The notes: a model not told the origin generated them from the sequence alone. Counted from the stretch's first letter, positions 20,204 through 29,462 are shown. The stretch: DNA of 64,000 nt from Bacteroidota bacterium (GCA_016708845.1 JADJFB010000018.1:1-64000), one strand, 5' to 3'. Translations and numbers: made by a program.

Positions 20204-20786
20204 GTTTACAGGAATTATAGAAGGACTTTCGAAAGTAGAAGCTATTGAAAAAGAAAATACTAATGTGCATTTTACATTTAGTTGTGCTTTTACTCACGAA
20301 CTAAAAATAGATCAAAGCGTAGCCCATAATGGTGTGTGCTTAACAGTTGTAAAAATTAACGGGCATCAATATACAGTTACCGCTATTGATGAAACTTTAC
20401 AAAAAACCAATTTAGGGAATTTGAAAGTGGGAGATGAAGTTAACTTAGAACGTTGCATGCCCGCTAATGGACGATTTGATGGGCATATTGTGCAAGGCCA
20501 TGTCGATCAAACAGGAATTGTAACTTCTATAATTGATAATAAAGGCAGCTGGACTTATACGATCGAATATAATAATAAATTAGGGAACGTAACCGTAGAA
20601 AAAGGAAGTATCACTATTAACGGAACAAGCCTAACGGTAGTGGATTCAAAAGACGATGCGTTCTCCGTTTGCATTATTCCATATACATTTGAAAACACCG
20701 TTTTTAAACATTTAAAAGTAAACGATGTTGTTAACCTAGAGTTTGATATTGTTGGGAAATATGTGGCTCGCTTACTTAAAAAATAA
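20202..20786 (+). CDS. ribE: Riboflavin synthase, alpha subunit
   Basis: 194 residues, close to the usual length. It joins two 6,7-dimethyl-8-ribityllumazine molecules to give riboflavin in the cytoplasm. The start is set by the family's invariant MFTGIIEG at 20202; a longer open frame upstream adds unrelated residues. Two lumazine-binding repeats are seen, the first with AHNGVCLTVVKI and LERCMPANGRFDGHIVQGHVD, the second with GSITINGTSLTVVD and NLEFDIVGKYVARLL. nadB follows three bases after the stop codon, so the two are co-transcribed. Confidence 0.93.
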   Translation: MFTGIIEGLSKVEAIEKENTNVHFTFSCAFTHELKIDQSVAHNGVCLTVVKINGHQYTVTAIDETLQKTNLGNLKVGDEVNLERCMPANGRFDGHIVQGHVDQTGIVTSIIDNKGSWTYTIEYNNKLGNVTVEKGSITINGTSLTVVDSKDDAFSVCIIPYTFENTVFKHLKVNDVVNLEFDIVGKYVARLLKK

Positions 20787-20789
20787 ATC

Positions 20790-22361
20790 ATGCAACAAAA
20801 AGTAGATGTTTTAATTATTGGTAGCGGTATTGCTGGTTTGAGTTATGCGCTTAAAGTTGCAGAAAATAATTCTGTTTTTATTGTGACTAAAAGCAACGAA
20901 GACGAATCGAATACTAAATATGCACAAGGCGGCATTGCAGCTGTGTGGCATGATAAAGACACGATTGAAAAACATATACAAGACACCTTAATTGCAGGCG
21001 CAGGATTATGTGATGAAGAAGCGGTAAGGGTAGTAGTCACAGAAGGCACGGAACGAGTACGCGAATTAATTGAACTAGGTGCTAATTTTGATAAAAATAA
21101 AGAAGGCACTTACGATTTAGCTAAAGAAGGTGGTCACTCCGAACACCGCATTTTACATTATAAAGACATTACGGGTTATGAAATTGAACGTGCGTTAATT
21201 GCACAAATTCGTAAACATAAAAACATTACCGTTCTTGATCATCACTACGCTATTGATGTGATTACTCAACATCATTTAGGAGAAGTTGTCACCTCTCACT
21301 CAAAAGATATTAAGTGTTTTGGTGCTTATATTTTAAATACTAAAACACAAAAAATAGAAACCGTTCTTTCAAAAATCACCTTAATGGCAACTGGTGGCGC
21401 AGGTCATGTATATGCTACTACCACCAACCCAACTATTGCTACTGGCGATGGCATTGCTATGGTTTACAGGGCCAAAGGAAGAGTAAAGGATATGGAGTTT
21501 GTACAATTTCATCCAACCTCTTTATACAATCCAGGAGAGCACCCGAGTTTTTTAATTACAGAAGCCATCCGTGGATTTGGTGCCGTGTTAAAAACCATCG
21601 ATGGTAAAGAGTTTATGCAAAAATATGATGAGCGTTTATCCTTGGCGCCTCGTGATATTGTTGCTCGTGCCATTGACAATGAACTAAAAACCCGAGGTGA
21701 AGATTTTGTGTATTTAGATTGTCGCCATTTAGATAGAAAAGCATTCATTGAGCATTTCCCCAACATTTACAATAAATGTATGGATTTGGATATTGACCCT
21801 TTTGTAAATTTAATTCCTGTGGTACCTGCCATGCATTATTTATGTGGCGGCATTTTGGTTGATAATAACGGACAATCAACCATAGGTAATTTATTTGCCG
21901 TGGGCGAATGCGCTTGCACGGGCCTTCATGGGGCTAACCGCTTAGCTAGTAATTCATTACTAGAAGCAGTCGTGTTTGCGCATAGAGCGGCTAAATTGAC
22001 TTCCGAAAATTTACCAAGCATTTCATTTACCGAAAATATTCCTAATTGGGATGCTGAAGGAACTGAGCATGCCGAGGAAATGGTATTAATTACCCAGTCG
22101 CAACGCGAAGTACAGCAAATTATGAGCAATTATGTAGGTATTGTTCGCTCCGAATTGCGTTTAAAACGTGCTTTTGATCGTTTGGAGATTTTATATAAAG
22201 AAAATGAAGCGCTTTACGAAAAAACAACGGTTACCCAAAAACTAGGCGAATTGCGCAATTTAATTTGTATTGGCTATTTAATCATCAAACACGCTATGCG
22301 CCGCAAGGAGTCTGTGGGTTTGCATTATATGGTGAATTATAGCAAAGATGCAGTAAAATAA
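20790..22361 (+). CDS. nadB: L-aspartate oxidase
   Basis: 523 residues, full length. NadB oxidises L-aspartate to iminoaspartate, the first step of de novo NAD synthesis. The FAD-binding GSGIAGLSYAL is at about residues 11-21; the flavoprotein motifs KYAQGGIAA, EGGHSEHRILH, ATGGAGHVYATTTNP, REDFVYLDCRH-like GEDFVYLDCRHLD and GLHGANRLASNSLLEA follow. The C-terminal helical domain has the expected RSELRLKRAFDRLE. It starts right after ribE; nadA is not nearby. The downstream stop is close to the tRNA-His promoter. Confidence 0.95.
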   Translation: MQQKVDVLIIGSGIAGLSYALKVAENNSVFIVTKSNEDESNTKYAQGGIAAVWHDKDTIEKHIQDTLIAGAGLCDEEAVRVVVTEGTERVRELIELGANFDKNKEGTYDLAKEGGHSEHRILHYKDITGYEIERALIAQIRKHKNITVLDHHYAIDVITQHHLGEVVTSHSKDIKCFGAYILNTKTQKIETVLSKITLMATGGAGHVYATTTNPTIATGDGIAMVYRAKGRVKDMEFVQFHPTSLYNPGEHPSFLITEAIRGFGAVLKTIDGKEFMQKYDERLSLAPRDIVARAIDNELKTRGEDFVYLDCRHLDRKAFIEHFPNIYNKCMDLDIDPFVNLIPVVPAMHYLCGGILVDNNGQSTIGNLFAVGECACTGLHGANRLASNSLLEAVVFAHRAAKLTSENLPSISFTENIPNWDAEGTEHAEEMVLITQSQREVQQIMSNYVGIVRSELRLKRAFDRLEILYKENEALYEKTTVTQKLGELRNLICIGYLIIKHAMRRKESVGLHYMVNYSKDAVK

Positions 22362-22377
22362 ATTTTTTCTATAAATT

Positions 22378-22407
22378 TTAGTAAAAACAAAAAAAACATT
22401 ACATTTG
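22378..22407 (+). promoter_or_regulatory. Promoter of tRNA-His
   Basis: TTA at 22378-22380 (one base off the -33 TTG) is followed after 19 bp by TACATTTG at 22400-22407, matching TAnnTTTG. It lies 11 bp before the tRNA, the expected distance for a short leader. Confidence 0.65.
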
Positions 22408-22418
22408 TAGCCCAAAAT

Positions 22419-22493
22419 GGTAGATGTAGCTCAGTTGGTTAGAGCATCGGTTTGTGGTACCGAGGGTCGAGGGTTCGAGCCCCTTCATTTACC
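22419..22493 (+). tRNA. tRNA-His (GTG)
   Basis: A full cloverleaf can be folded: acceptor GTAGATG/CATTTAC with one G-T pair, D stem GCTC/GAGC, anticodon stem TCGGT/ACCGA with loop TTGTGGT, T stem GAGGG/CCCTT with loop TTCGAGC. The anticodon GTG reads histidine codons. The extra G at 22419 faces C73, the G-1:C73 identity pair special to tRNA-His. CCA is not encoded. Confidence 0.95.
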
Positions 22494-22500
22494 CTTCTAA

Positions 22501-22536
22501 AAAGGCTGTCCGCTAACTAGCGGACAGCCTTTTTTG
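22501..22536 (+). terminator. Rho-independent terminator after tRNA-His
   Basis: A 14-bp perfect stem (22501-22514 with 22519-22532, loop AACT) is followed by a T run. The core CCGCTAACTAGCGG is the reverse complement of the core in the terminator at 13671-13698. Confidence 0.9.
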
Positions 22537-22570
22537 TTAATTTTATATACCTTTAGTATATATTTTTCGA

Positions 22571-23716
22571 ATGAAAAAAGTTTCTGTTTTTTTTATATTG
22601 ATGATCCTTTTGAAAATGAATGGTTACTGTCAAACGTATCCAATGTTTGGCAATGATATTCCAGTAACAATTAACGGACTAACATTTGATGCTATGGAAC
22701 CAGCATTGTCAACGGATGGTAATGCCTTGTTTTTTAATAGTTTAAATGATGGTATAACAACTAGCATTTACTATGCGGCAAAAGTAAATGATTCTGTTTT
22801 TAATTTTATTGGGCTTGTTCCTATTATTAACCAAACTGTTACACCTCACTTAGATGGGGTAGCTTCATTAGACTCATCAAATAATCTATACTGGGTATCC
22901 ACTCGAAATTATCCCGCTTCCTATAATAATTTGCAACGCATTAAATTTACAGGAACTAGTTACACAAATTTTGGTTCAGTTTATGGAGATTTTTACATCA
23001 ACTCTCCTGGCCATCTTATTATGGATGCCACAACAAACTACAGCGGTGAACAACTTATATACTGTAATGCCTTTTTTAATAATTGTTTGGGAGGAGCTCC
23101 TTGTAAATCATCAATGGGAATGGCGCAAAAATTAAATGATTCTACTTTTAATAAACTAATAAATACATCTGCATTATTTACAAACATAAACGATACCACT
23201 AATTATATTGTTTACGCGCCAAGTATTTCAAAAGACGGGTTAGAACTTTATTATACTAGGTTATTACATTATGCTACGCAAACAGAAATTATGGTATCCG
23301 TAAGAACTAATACCAATCAGGCATTTAACTTACCAATGTTATTAATAGGATCACCCAATTTATTGCCAGAAGCAGCTACCATTAGCTCCGACAATTCTAA
23401 AATATATTATCATAAAAAAGTTGGAGGTATCTTCAAAATATTTTTCCGAGAAAAAGTAATTCCAACTCATATTGATAATAATAAGAAACATACTGAAATC
23501 GTTATATTCCCAAATCCAGCATCTAATGCAATTTTCATAAAAGCTAATAATTACTCTGGTGACTACGAGGTAGAAATATATAACGTGCTTGGGATATGTG
23601 TTTTAAAATCAGTAATGCAAGAAAGCATTGATGTGAGTAGACTAGCAAAAGGCATATACTATATAAAAGTAATGCAAGAAGACCGAACAATAGTTAAGCA
23701 AATTATTAAGCAATAA
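22571..23716 (+). CDS. Secreted PD40-like protein with T9SS sorting domain
   Basis: 381 residues. A signal peptide (KKVSVFFILMILLKMNGYCQ) is followed by repeated segments like EPALSTDGNALFFNSL, APSISKDGLELYYTRL and EAATISSDNSKIYYHKK, which are typical of WD40-like PD40 blades. The C-terminus (IVIFPNPASNAIFIKA...LAKGIYYIKVMQEDRTIVKQIIKQ) is a type A T9SS sorting domain, so the protein should reach the cell surface or medium. The ligand is unknown. It lies between the tRNA-His terminator and a flavoprotein gene that starts 15 bp after its stop. Confidence 0.85.
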   Translation: MKKVSVFFILMILLKMNGYCQTYPMFGNDIPVTINGLTFDAMEPALSTDGNALFFNSLNDGITTSIYYAAKVNDSVFNFIGLVPIINQTVTPHLDGVASLDSSNNLYWVSTRNYPASYNNLQRIKFTGTSYTNFGSVYGDFYINSPGHLIMDATTNYSGEQLIYCNAFFNNCLGGAPCKSSMGMAQKLNDSTFNKLINTSALFTNINDTTNYIVYAPSISKDGLELYYTRLLHYATQTEIMVSVRTNTNQAFNLPMLLIGSPNLLPEAATISSDNSKIYYHKKVGGIFKIFFREKVIPTHIDNNKKHTEIVIFPNPASNAIFIKANNYSGDYEVEIYNVLGICVLKSVMQESIDVSRLAKGIYYIKVMQEDRTIVKQIIKQ

Positions 23717-23731
23717 TTAACCTCCATCAAT

Positions 23732-24872
23732 ATGCAACAATTCGACGTCATCATATGCGGAGCTGGCCCAGCTGGAAGCACTTGTGCTTTGGGCTTGTTT
23801 GAGGCAGGGTTGAATGTTGCTTTGTTGGATAAACAATCTTTTCCCAGAGAAAAAATTTGTGGCGATGCTTATGGTGGTTATGCCTATAAAATATTAAATA
23901 CAATCTCTCCAAAGTTCGGAGCCAAATTATTAGCCATCAATCAAGGTGCTATTATTAAACGTGCCAAATTTGTGTCTCCTAAAAAACACTTAGTTGAAAT
24001 TCGCTTAAAAGGTTTTTTCTCTAGTCTGCCACGCACTGTGTTTGACAATTTTTTACTGCAGATGGTAAAAGAAGAAACAAAAACGACCATCTTCGAAAAT
24101 ACCACTGTGCAAAAAAATAGATGTGCAAAAAGATGGTGTAATTATAACAACTCATGACGGAACACAATTAAAAGCAAAAATGGTAATTGGTTGTGATGGC
24201 GCACACTCCATCGTTCAATCTGCTTTAACCAATACGCGTGAAGCATTAGTTGAAACCTATCCTGGCATTCGTTCTTATTACAAAAATGTAAAGGGTGTAG
24301 AACAAGACTGTTTGGAGATTCATTTTTTACCAAACATTCCAAAAGGTTACTTCTGGATTTTTCCTTCTACGGATGGTTTAACTAATGTAGGAATTGCTGC
24401 TAATAAAAAAATGTTAGCGAAGCACAACATCAACATGCGAAAAGAATTTCACTACTTGATGAATGAAGCTCCGCAATTTAAAGAACGTTTTGCTGAAGCT
24501 GAATTAGTTGGTGAAGAAAAAGGTTGGTCAATTCCTATCGGTTACTTTGATGGTAAATTGCCAATCTCTGGCAATCGTATACTATTGTGCGGAGATGCAG
24601 CAGGCCTTGTGGAACCAGCTACTGGCGAAGGTATTGCTCCCGCCATGTCATCAGGTAGATTCGCCGCCTGGCAAATTAAAAAATGTTTTAAAGAAAATAA
24701 TTTCTCTGCCGACTTTATGAAAGGTTATGAAAAAGACATTCATAAAAAATATTTCAGAAATTATTATTTCAAAACAACCATTACCAATCTCTATTATAAA
24801 ATGCCGTTCTTAATGGATTGGGTAATTGCATTTTTTTCTGGCCTACATAAATTACAAGGAAGAAAATATTAA
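23732..24872 (+). CDS. Geranylgeranyl reductase-family FAD oxidoreductase, one frameshift
   Basis: The N-terminal piece has the FAD-binding GAGPAGSTCALGL at about residues 10-22 and FPREKICGDAYGG. The second piece has VIGCDGAHSIVQ, GYFWIFPSTDGLTNVGIA and LLCGDAAGLVEPATGEGI. These are the hallmarks of the GGR/menaquinone-linked flavoprotein family, which reduces isoprenoid chains or halogenates/epoxidises small molecules; the exact substrate cannot be told. An extra A in the run at about 24113-24119 shifts the frame; removing it joins VQKIDVQKDGVIITTHDG. Total about 379 residues. It converges with the DUF4846 gene, overlapping its stop codon. Confidence 0.85.
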
Positions 24873-25672
24873 AATCGTTTCAATTGCTCGTTCCCAAAGA
24901 AATCCCACTCAGGCGTATTGATTTGTTCTGCATCTGCATTCAACTCATACCAAGGAGAAATAGCAGGATTGTTTTTATTAATCAAAATATGAATGTCTTG
25001 CGCAGGCATATAACTCTGTGCTACCATAAATAGTTTTTTATTGGTTTTTGTATTAATTGCCATATCCACCACAATAACCGCATGTCCTGGGCTTCCTCCT
25101 AAAATCAATACATCTCCAATTTGCATGTCTTTTTGAGCAACCTTATTTAATTCTTTACTTAAAGACGCTGTGCCTGCATAAGTAAATACCATATTTAAAT
25201 ATTCTTTAAAGGATGTATAGGAAACACTTTCTTTCGTTGTCTTTACCCAAGTTACATTATTGCCTTTTACTGCAATGCGATAACCTTTTCTCCACTTAGC
25301 ATATTCTGCATTAAATCCATTGGTGAAATTAAAATGCAAGGCATCATACAATTTATTTTGATATAAATACTCGGCGCGCAAACGCATCACTGCATCTGCA
25401 CATTGTTGTAAATCTTTTGAACCGACATCAACATTTAAAACTGCGGCAGCCACTTTATTTGGTTTTTCTTGTCCGTTATAAAAATGAACTAACGTGCCGT
25501 TTGGTTTTAAAGAAGTGCTTTGGAGAAATGCTCCGAAAGAATTTATTTCAGATTTTACTCTGACAAAACCTGCAGGCGTTGAGAAACGTTCAGCAACTGT
25601 TTTTCCAGCAGCAATAACTAATAAAGACGGTTGTTGTTTACGAAAAGCAAAAACAGAAATCAAACAAACCAC
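24869..25672 (-). CDS. DUF4846 domain-containing secreted protein
   Basis: The body matches DUF4846: LPNGTLVHFYNGQEK-like KPNGTLVHFYNGQEK, CADAVMRLRAEYLY, FNFTNGFNAEYAKWRKGYR, and GDVLILGGSPGHAVIVVDMA followed by SYMPAQDIHIL. Segments such as GSPGHAVIVVD suggest a papain/NlpC-like fold, but activity is unproven. The GTG at 25672 cuts into a hydrophobic N-terminal helix; the natural start is probably upstream, close to 25720, where the frame is open (YFKFGVLTCVVC) but has no ATG. It directly follows ftsX and is likely co-transcribed with it. Confidence 0.8.
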   Translation of the reverse strand: MVCLISVFAFRKQQPSLLVIAAGKTVAERFSTPAGFVRVKSEINSFGAFLQSTSLKPNGTLVHFYNGQEKPNKVAAAVLNVDVGSKDLQQCADAVMRLRAEYLYQNKLYDALHFNFTNGFNAEYAKWRKGYRIAVKGNNVTWVKTTKESVSYTSFKEYLNMVFTYAGTASLSKELNKVAQKDMQIGDVLILGGSPGHAVIVVDMAINTKTNKKLFMVAQSYMPAQDIHILINKNNPAISPWYELNADAEQINTPEWDFFGNEQLKRF

Positions 25673-25720
25673 ACAGGTTAAAACACCAAATTTAAAATAT
25701 GTGTTTTTGTTTACGATGAT

Positions 25721-26590
25721 TTAAAAATATAAATCGTCCGTTTTTAAACGTAAATAGCGGCTTACAGAAAGTGCTGCACTTAAGCCTGAAATTAAAACAC
25801 CCAAAGCCACAATGCCTCCAAACAATACCGCTAATAAATTAGGGTCTTGTAGCTGCAATAAATCCGGGATATAATTTGTGCTCAACACTAAAAAGCCAGC
25901 TAATAAAAAACCTGCTAGTAAGCCTGCAATAACTCCCTGACGAACCCCTTTTAAAATAAATGGCATACGAATAAAGCCTTGCGTAGCACCCACTAAATAC
26001 ATCGTTCGAATTAAGAAGCGTTTCGCATAAATGGATAACCTAATGGTGTTGTTAATTAAAGCAATGGCTACTACTAATAACAAGCCGCTAAATATTAAAA
26101 TGTAAATACTAATGACTTTTGCATTATCGTTCACTTGCTTAATCATGTCTTTGTGATAGATTACCTCTTTCACAAAATGTTTTTGCATGATCTGTTTTTC
26201 GAAACCTGCTAAACTATCAATATTAGCGTAATCTGAATTTAATTTCACATCCAAAGAGGATAGTAACGGATTATATCCCAAAAATGTAATAAAATCTTCT
26301 CCTAAGTCTTTTTGTAATTTTTTAGCTGCTTCGTCTTTGCTGATATAGGCTACTTCCTTAGTAAACGCGGATGAACTAATTTCTTGTTTTAAAATGTCTA
26401 ACTCTGCTTGTGTTGTTGTGTCTTTTAATACTACTTGAAACCCTACATTTTCTTTAATATGGTTGGATAATTTTTTAGCATTGATAACCACCAATCCTAA
26501 AAGGCCAAGCATAAATAAAACCAAAGCCAAACTAATGACAACGGTAACCGAAGATGTTTTTAATTTTTGAGTAGCTGTTCTATTCGACAC
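25721..26590 (-). CDS. ftsX: Cell division protein FtsX
   Basis: 289 residues. One transmembrane helix near the N-terminus (VTVVISLALVLFMLGLLGLVV) is followed by an extracytoplasmic domain (about 40-155, with VGFQVVLKD and KHFVKEVIYHKD) and three C-terminal helices. The cytoplasmic segment AKRFLIRTMYLVGATQGFIRMPFILKG is diagnostic for FtsX. With the ATPase FtsE it controls peptidoglycan hydrolases during division; ftsE is not in the neighbourhood. The stop codon meets the start region of the DUF4846 gene. Confidence 0.93.
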   Translation of the reverse strand: MSNRTATQKLKTSSVTVVISLALVLFMLGLLGLVVINAKKLSNHIKENVGFQVVLKDTTTQAELDILKQEISSSAFTKEVAYISKDEAAKKLQKDLGEDFITFLGYNPLLSSLDVKLNSDYANIDSLAGFEKQIMQKHFVKEVIYHKDMIKQVNDNAKVISIYILIFSGLLLVVAIALINNTIRLSIYAKRFLIRTMYLVGATQGFIRMPFILKGVRQGVIAGLLAGFLLAGFLVLSTNYIPDLLQLQDPNLLAVLFGGIVALGVLISGLSAALSVSRYLRLKTDDLYF

Positions 26591-26716
26591 GTTTACTAAT
26601 TTTAATATCTACTAAAAATAAGCAGTATATAAAAACGCAACTGAGATATAATAATGAATAATTAACAGAGGGTTGTTTGTTAGCTTATAACGCTAACTAG
26701 CACGTGCACAATTTTT

Positions 26717-26842
26717 CTTCTTTTCTTTTTCCTTGATGAAAAAGAAACAAAAAATCAAGGCGAAACGCCAACTTCAATCTTTTTCTCCCACAAAAAGCCT
26801 ACGCAATGCCACCGAAAAAATTGCAGTTCGCACCGTTTCGCC
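26717..26842. repeat. Structured intergenic element with nested inverted repeats
   Basis: CCTTGAT (26731-26737) pairs with ATCAAGG (26754-26760). GGCGAAACG (26759-26767) pairs with CGTTTCGCC (26834-26842). Between these, CTTTTT...AAAAAG and GCAAT...ATTGC form smaller hairpins. The 297-bp gap 26591-26887 otherwise holds no gene: the open frame across it (plus strand, 26733-27008) is lysine-rich and overlaps trmD. The form resembles extragenic palindromic repeats seen in Bacteroidota genomes. Confidence 0.5.
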
Positions 26843-26887
26843 AGAACCAGCCGTACTATTACCAACGTATGAGAAAGTTGCTAAAAA

Positions 26888-27562
26888 CTACAATAATAAA
26901 TCAGGTCTTCTTAATTTAGTTCTTTCTAAAGACTGTTCATGCCTCCACTCCTCTACTTTTTTGGTGTTTCCGCTAGTTAAAAGCTCTGGCACTTTCCATC
27001 CATTATAATCTGCGGGACGAGTATAAACTGGAGGTGACAACAAATTGTCTTGAAATGAATCGGATAAAGCCGATGTCTCGTCATTTAAAACGCCTGGAAT
27101 TAATCGAATAATACCGTCACATAAAACAGCAGCTGGCAATTCACCACCACTCAATACATAATCTCCAATGGAGATTTCTTTGGTAATAAAGTGCTCACGA
27201 ATACGCTCATCAATTCCTTTATAATGGCCACACAGAACAATTAAATTTTTTAAAGTCGATAAATGATTGCAAGTGTTTTGTTTGAGTGTTTCTCCGTCTG
27301 GAGTCATGTATATAATTTCGTCGTAAGTACGTTTACTCTTTAAATCGTTGATACAATTAGCAATGGGTTCAATCATCATTACCATTCCTGCACCACCACC
27401 AAAAGCATAATCATCTACTTTTCTGTGTGGTTCAATGCCATAATCGCGTAAATCAACCACATTAACCGACACCAACCCTTTTTGAGCGGCTCTTTTTAAA
27501 ATACTGTGGCTAAATGGGCTTTCCAATAAAGGCGGATGAACCGTAATGATATCAATATGCAT
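26888..27562 (-). CDS. trmD: tRNA (guanine-37-N1)-methyltransferase
   Basis: 224 residues. TrmD methylates G37 of tRNAs reading CNN and GNN codons using S-adenosylmethionine bound in a trefoil knot. Motifs seen: MHIDIITVHP at the start, DYAFGGGAGMVMMIEP, LCGHYKGIDERI, and the knot signature IGDYVLSGGELPA. I use the ATG at 27562; an in-frame TTG 15 bases upstream is less likely. The stop is followed by the structured intergenic element. It is divergent from the gene at 27648. Confidence 0.95.
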   Translation of the reverse strand: MHIDIITVHPPLLESPFSHSILKRAAQKGLVSVNVVDLRDYGIEPHRKVDDYAFGGGAGMVMMIEPIANCINDLKSKRTYDEIIYMTPDGETLKQNTCNHLSTLKNLIVLCGHYKGIDERIREHFITKEISIGDYVLSGGELPAAVLCDGIIRLIPGVLNDETSALSDSFQDNLLSPPVYTRPADYNGWKVPELLTSGNTKKVEEWRHEQSLERTKLRRPDLLL

Positions 27563-27647
27563 GCTCAAAATTAACAAAAAATTCAGGAATTATAGCGGTT
27601 TAATTATCCCATTAAACTATATTTGTTTAACAAAATTAAATTTTAAG

Positions 27648-28445
27648 ATGAGACATATTCTACTAGCTATTACTTTATTAATTGGGTTACATTCTTTGGC
27701 ACAAAAAAAAGAAAAAAAGATTGATCCAGGTTTAAAATATATATACAAGGAAGCTACCTTAGAAACAGATGACTATAATGTTTACATTATTGATGCTGTT
27801 GCTGTTGGAAAACAAGTGAAATTTAAAATTAAAATTTTTAATAAAACCAATGATTACTTATTAATCAAACCAAACGAAATTAATTATGTAGTAGACGGTA
27901 AAACTGTTTTTTGCAGAGATAAAAATTTTGTAGTTCAACCAAATGAAGAGGAAACAGAAGTGCTTGATTTTAGAGGGACAGACATGCAAGCTGATAAATT
28001 TACTTTAGAATTAAAAGGTATTTACAAAGCTTCGGCTGGTGGCCAGGTAACTAAAATTCCAAACTTTGAGTTACCTCCCACTAAAAACGAATTTACGGAA
28101 GGAAATTTTACTTGCACTTTAAAAAAGAATGAATCCGTTACAGCCAAAGCCTACGGTAAATTTGAATGCATTTATACTGGTGATGGTATTGGCATCATGA
28201 GTCCAAATAAGTGTGTAGCCATTATGCCTAATGGAGCTGAGAATCCAAATGCTAAAAAGAACAAAACGATGATTTTAGAAAGAGGTAAAACTGATGATTT
28301 TACAGCAGTGTTTAATGAAGTACCTGGTGCTGGAGATCTTCAAAAATCAAAGATTGCTATTAAATGGAACGAAACATTTAGAGAATCAAAACTACAGAAA
28401 TTAAATCTTGCTAAAGTTGAGTTGATTAAAGATATAATTAAATAA
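27648..28445 (+). CDS. Small secreted protein of unknown function
   Basis: 265 residues from the ATG at 27648, which starts a signal peptide (RHILLAITLLIGLHSLAQ). An open frame continues upstream but overlaps the trmD start. A TATATTTG box at 27618-27625 supports this start. The mature part is beta-rich (VYIIDAVAVGKQVKFKIKIFNKTNDYLLIKPNEINYVVDGK) and reads like an immunoglobulin-like or bacterial Ig-type sandwich with conserved hydrophobic alternation. I recognise no named family. It converges with the methyltransferase gene with a 2-bp gap. Confidence 0.65.
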   Translation: MRHILLAITLLIGLHSLAQKKEKKIDPGLKYIYKEATLETDDYNVYIIDAVAVGKQVKFKIKIFNKTNDYLLIKPNEINYVVDGKTVFCRDKNFVVQPNEEETEVLDFRGTDMQADKFTLELKGIYKASAGGQVTKIPNFELPPTKNEFTEGNFTCTLKKNESVTAKAYGKFECIYTGDGIGIMSPNKCVAIMPNGAENPNAKKNKTMILERGKTDDFTAVFNEVPGAGDLQKSKIAIKWNETFRESKLQKLNLAKVELIKDIIK

Positions 28446-28447
28446 TT

Positions 28448-29320
28448 TTATTTCTTCTCTAATCTTCCCCAAACACCAAGTGGTAATTTAATTCCACTTT
28501 TTGCGTCTAGATATAATTCTCCGATACTTAAATTGGATTTATGTTTGGTAGCAAATGGCTCTAATAAATTTTGAGGTACTAATGCCGAAAAGCCTAATGA
28601 ATAAGCATTAAGAATCAGTAAATGTTGCTTAGGATCTAAGATTTGCAATACACTATCAATCATTTCTAAAATATTATCTTCTAATTTCCACTTCTCACCA
28701 TTTGGTCCGTGCCCAAAAGCTGGAGGATCTAAAATAATGCCTTGGTATAAATTTCCTCTGCGTTGTTCTTTCTTTACAAACTTTAGAGCATCATCAATCA
28801 TCCAACGGATATTATCCAAATTAGATTTTTGCATGTTTTCGTTAGCCCAATTCACTACTTGCTTAATACTATCTACGTGTGTTACATCCGCTCCAGCTGC
28901 TCTTGCAGCCACAGAAGCTCCTCCGGTGTAGGCAAATAAATTTAAGAATTTAGGTTTTTCTAAAGGAGATAGATAATCAAAAATCACATCCCAGTTACAA
29001 GCCTGTTCAGGAAACACCCCCACATGTTTAAATGAGGTTAAACCTAAACGCAAGGTGATTTCTGTATTCCCCAAAGGATAAGAAATTGTCCATTGATCAG
29101 GCATTTTTTTTAAGGCCTTCCACTCTCCACTTGAGCTGCTTTTAGGCACAAATTTCACATGCGCTTGCTTTTCCCATTCAGCATATGAGTATTTTTTTTT
29201 CCAAACAGCTTGTGGTTCAGGGCGAATAGTAATGTATTTACCAAAACGTTCCAGTTTTTCAAAATCACCACAATCTATTAGTTCATAGTCTTGCCAGTGG
29301 GTTGGAGTTAATAATTGCAT
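28448..29320 (-). CDS. Class I SAM-dependent rRNA methyltransferase-like protein
   Basis: 290 residues. The N-terminal part (RFGKYITIRPEPQAVW, KHVGVFPEQACNWD) and the Rossmann part (FLNLFAYTGGASVAARAAGADVTHVD; IILDPPAFGHGPNGEKW) match the RlmI/RlmK-like family, with the DPP(A/S)F catalytic segment of m5C/m2G-type RNA methyltransferases. The PUA domain of RlmI is missing or much reduced. It is likely a 23S rRNA methyltransferase, but the target base cannot be told. It is divergent from the sugar transporter gene. Confidence 0.85.
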   Translation of the reverse strand: MQLLTPTHWQDYELIDCGDFEKLERFGKYITIRPEPQAVWKKKYSYAEWEKQAHVKFVPKSSSSGEWKALKKMPDQWTISYPLGNTEITLRLGLTSFKHVGVFPEQACNWDVIFDYLSPLEKPKFLNLFAYTGGASVAARAAGADVTHVDSIKQVVNWANENMQKSNLDNIRWMIDDALKFVKKEQRRGNLYQGIILDPPAFGHGPNGEKWKLEDNILEMIDSVLQILDPKQHLLILNAYSLGFSALVPQNLLEPFATKHKSNLSIGELYLDAKSGIKLPLGVWGRLEKK

Positions 29321-29328
29321 TCTGTGAA

Positions 29329-29356
29329 GTTATGAGTTATGTGTTATGTGTTATAA
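29329..29356. repeat. Four 7-bp GTTATGN tandem repeats
   Basis: GTTATGA, GTTATGT, GTTATGT and GTTATAA follow each other directly in the divergent promoter region between the methyltransferase and the sugar transporter. No gene is present in 29321-29462. Confidence 0.7.
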
Positions 29357-29462
29357 ATTTTATAAAGAAGTAGTAAAAAGAAGGTTGTTAATAAAAGGGT
29401 TTAGCTACAGAAACTCTACTGAACTAAAAGTTCTACTTTAGATACATATCAATTTAATTTTT

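Noticed and set aside
26733..27008. Lysine-rich open frame on the plus strand
   Set aside because: It runs through the structured intergenic element and into antisense trmD; no start signal or family match.
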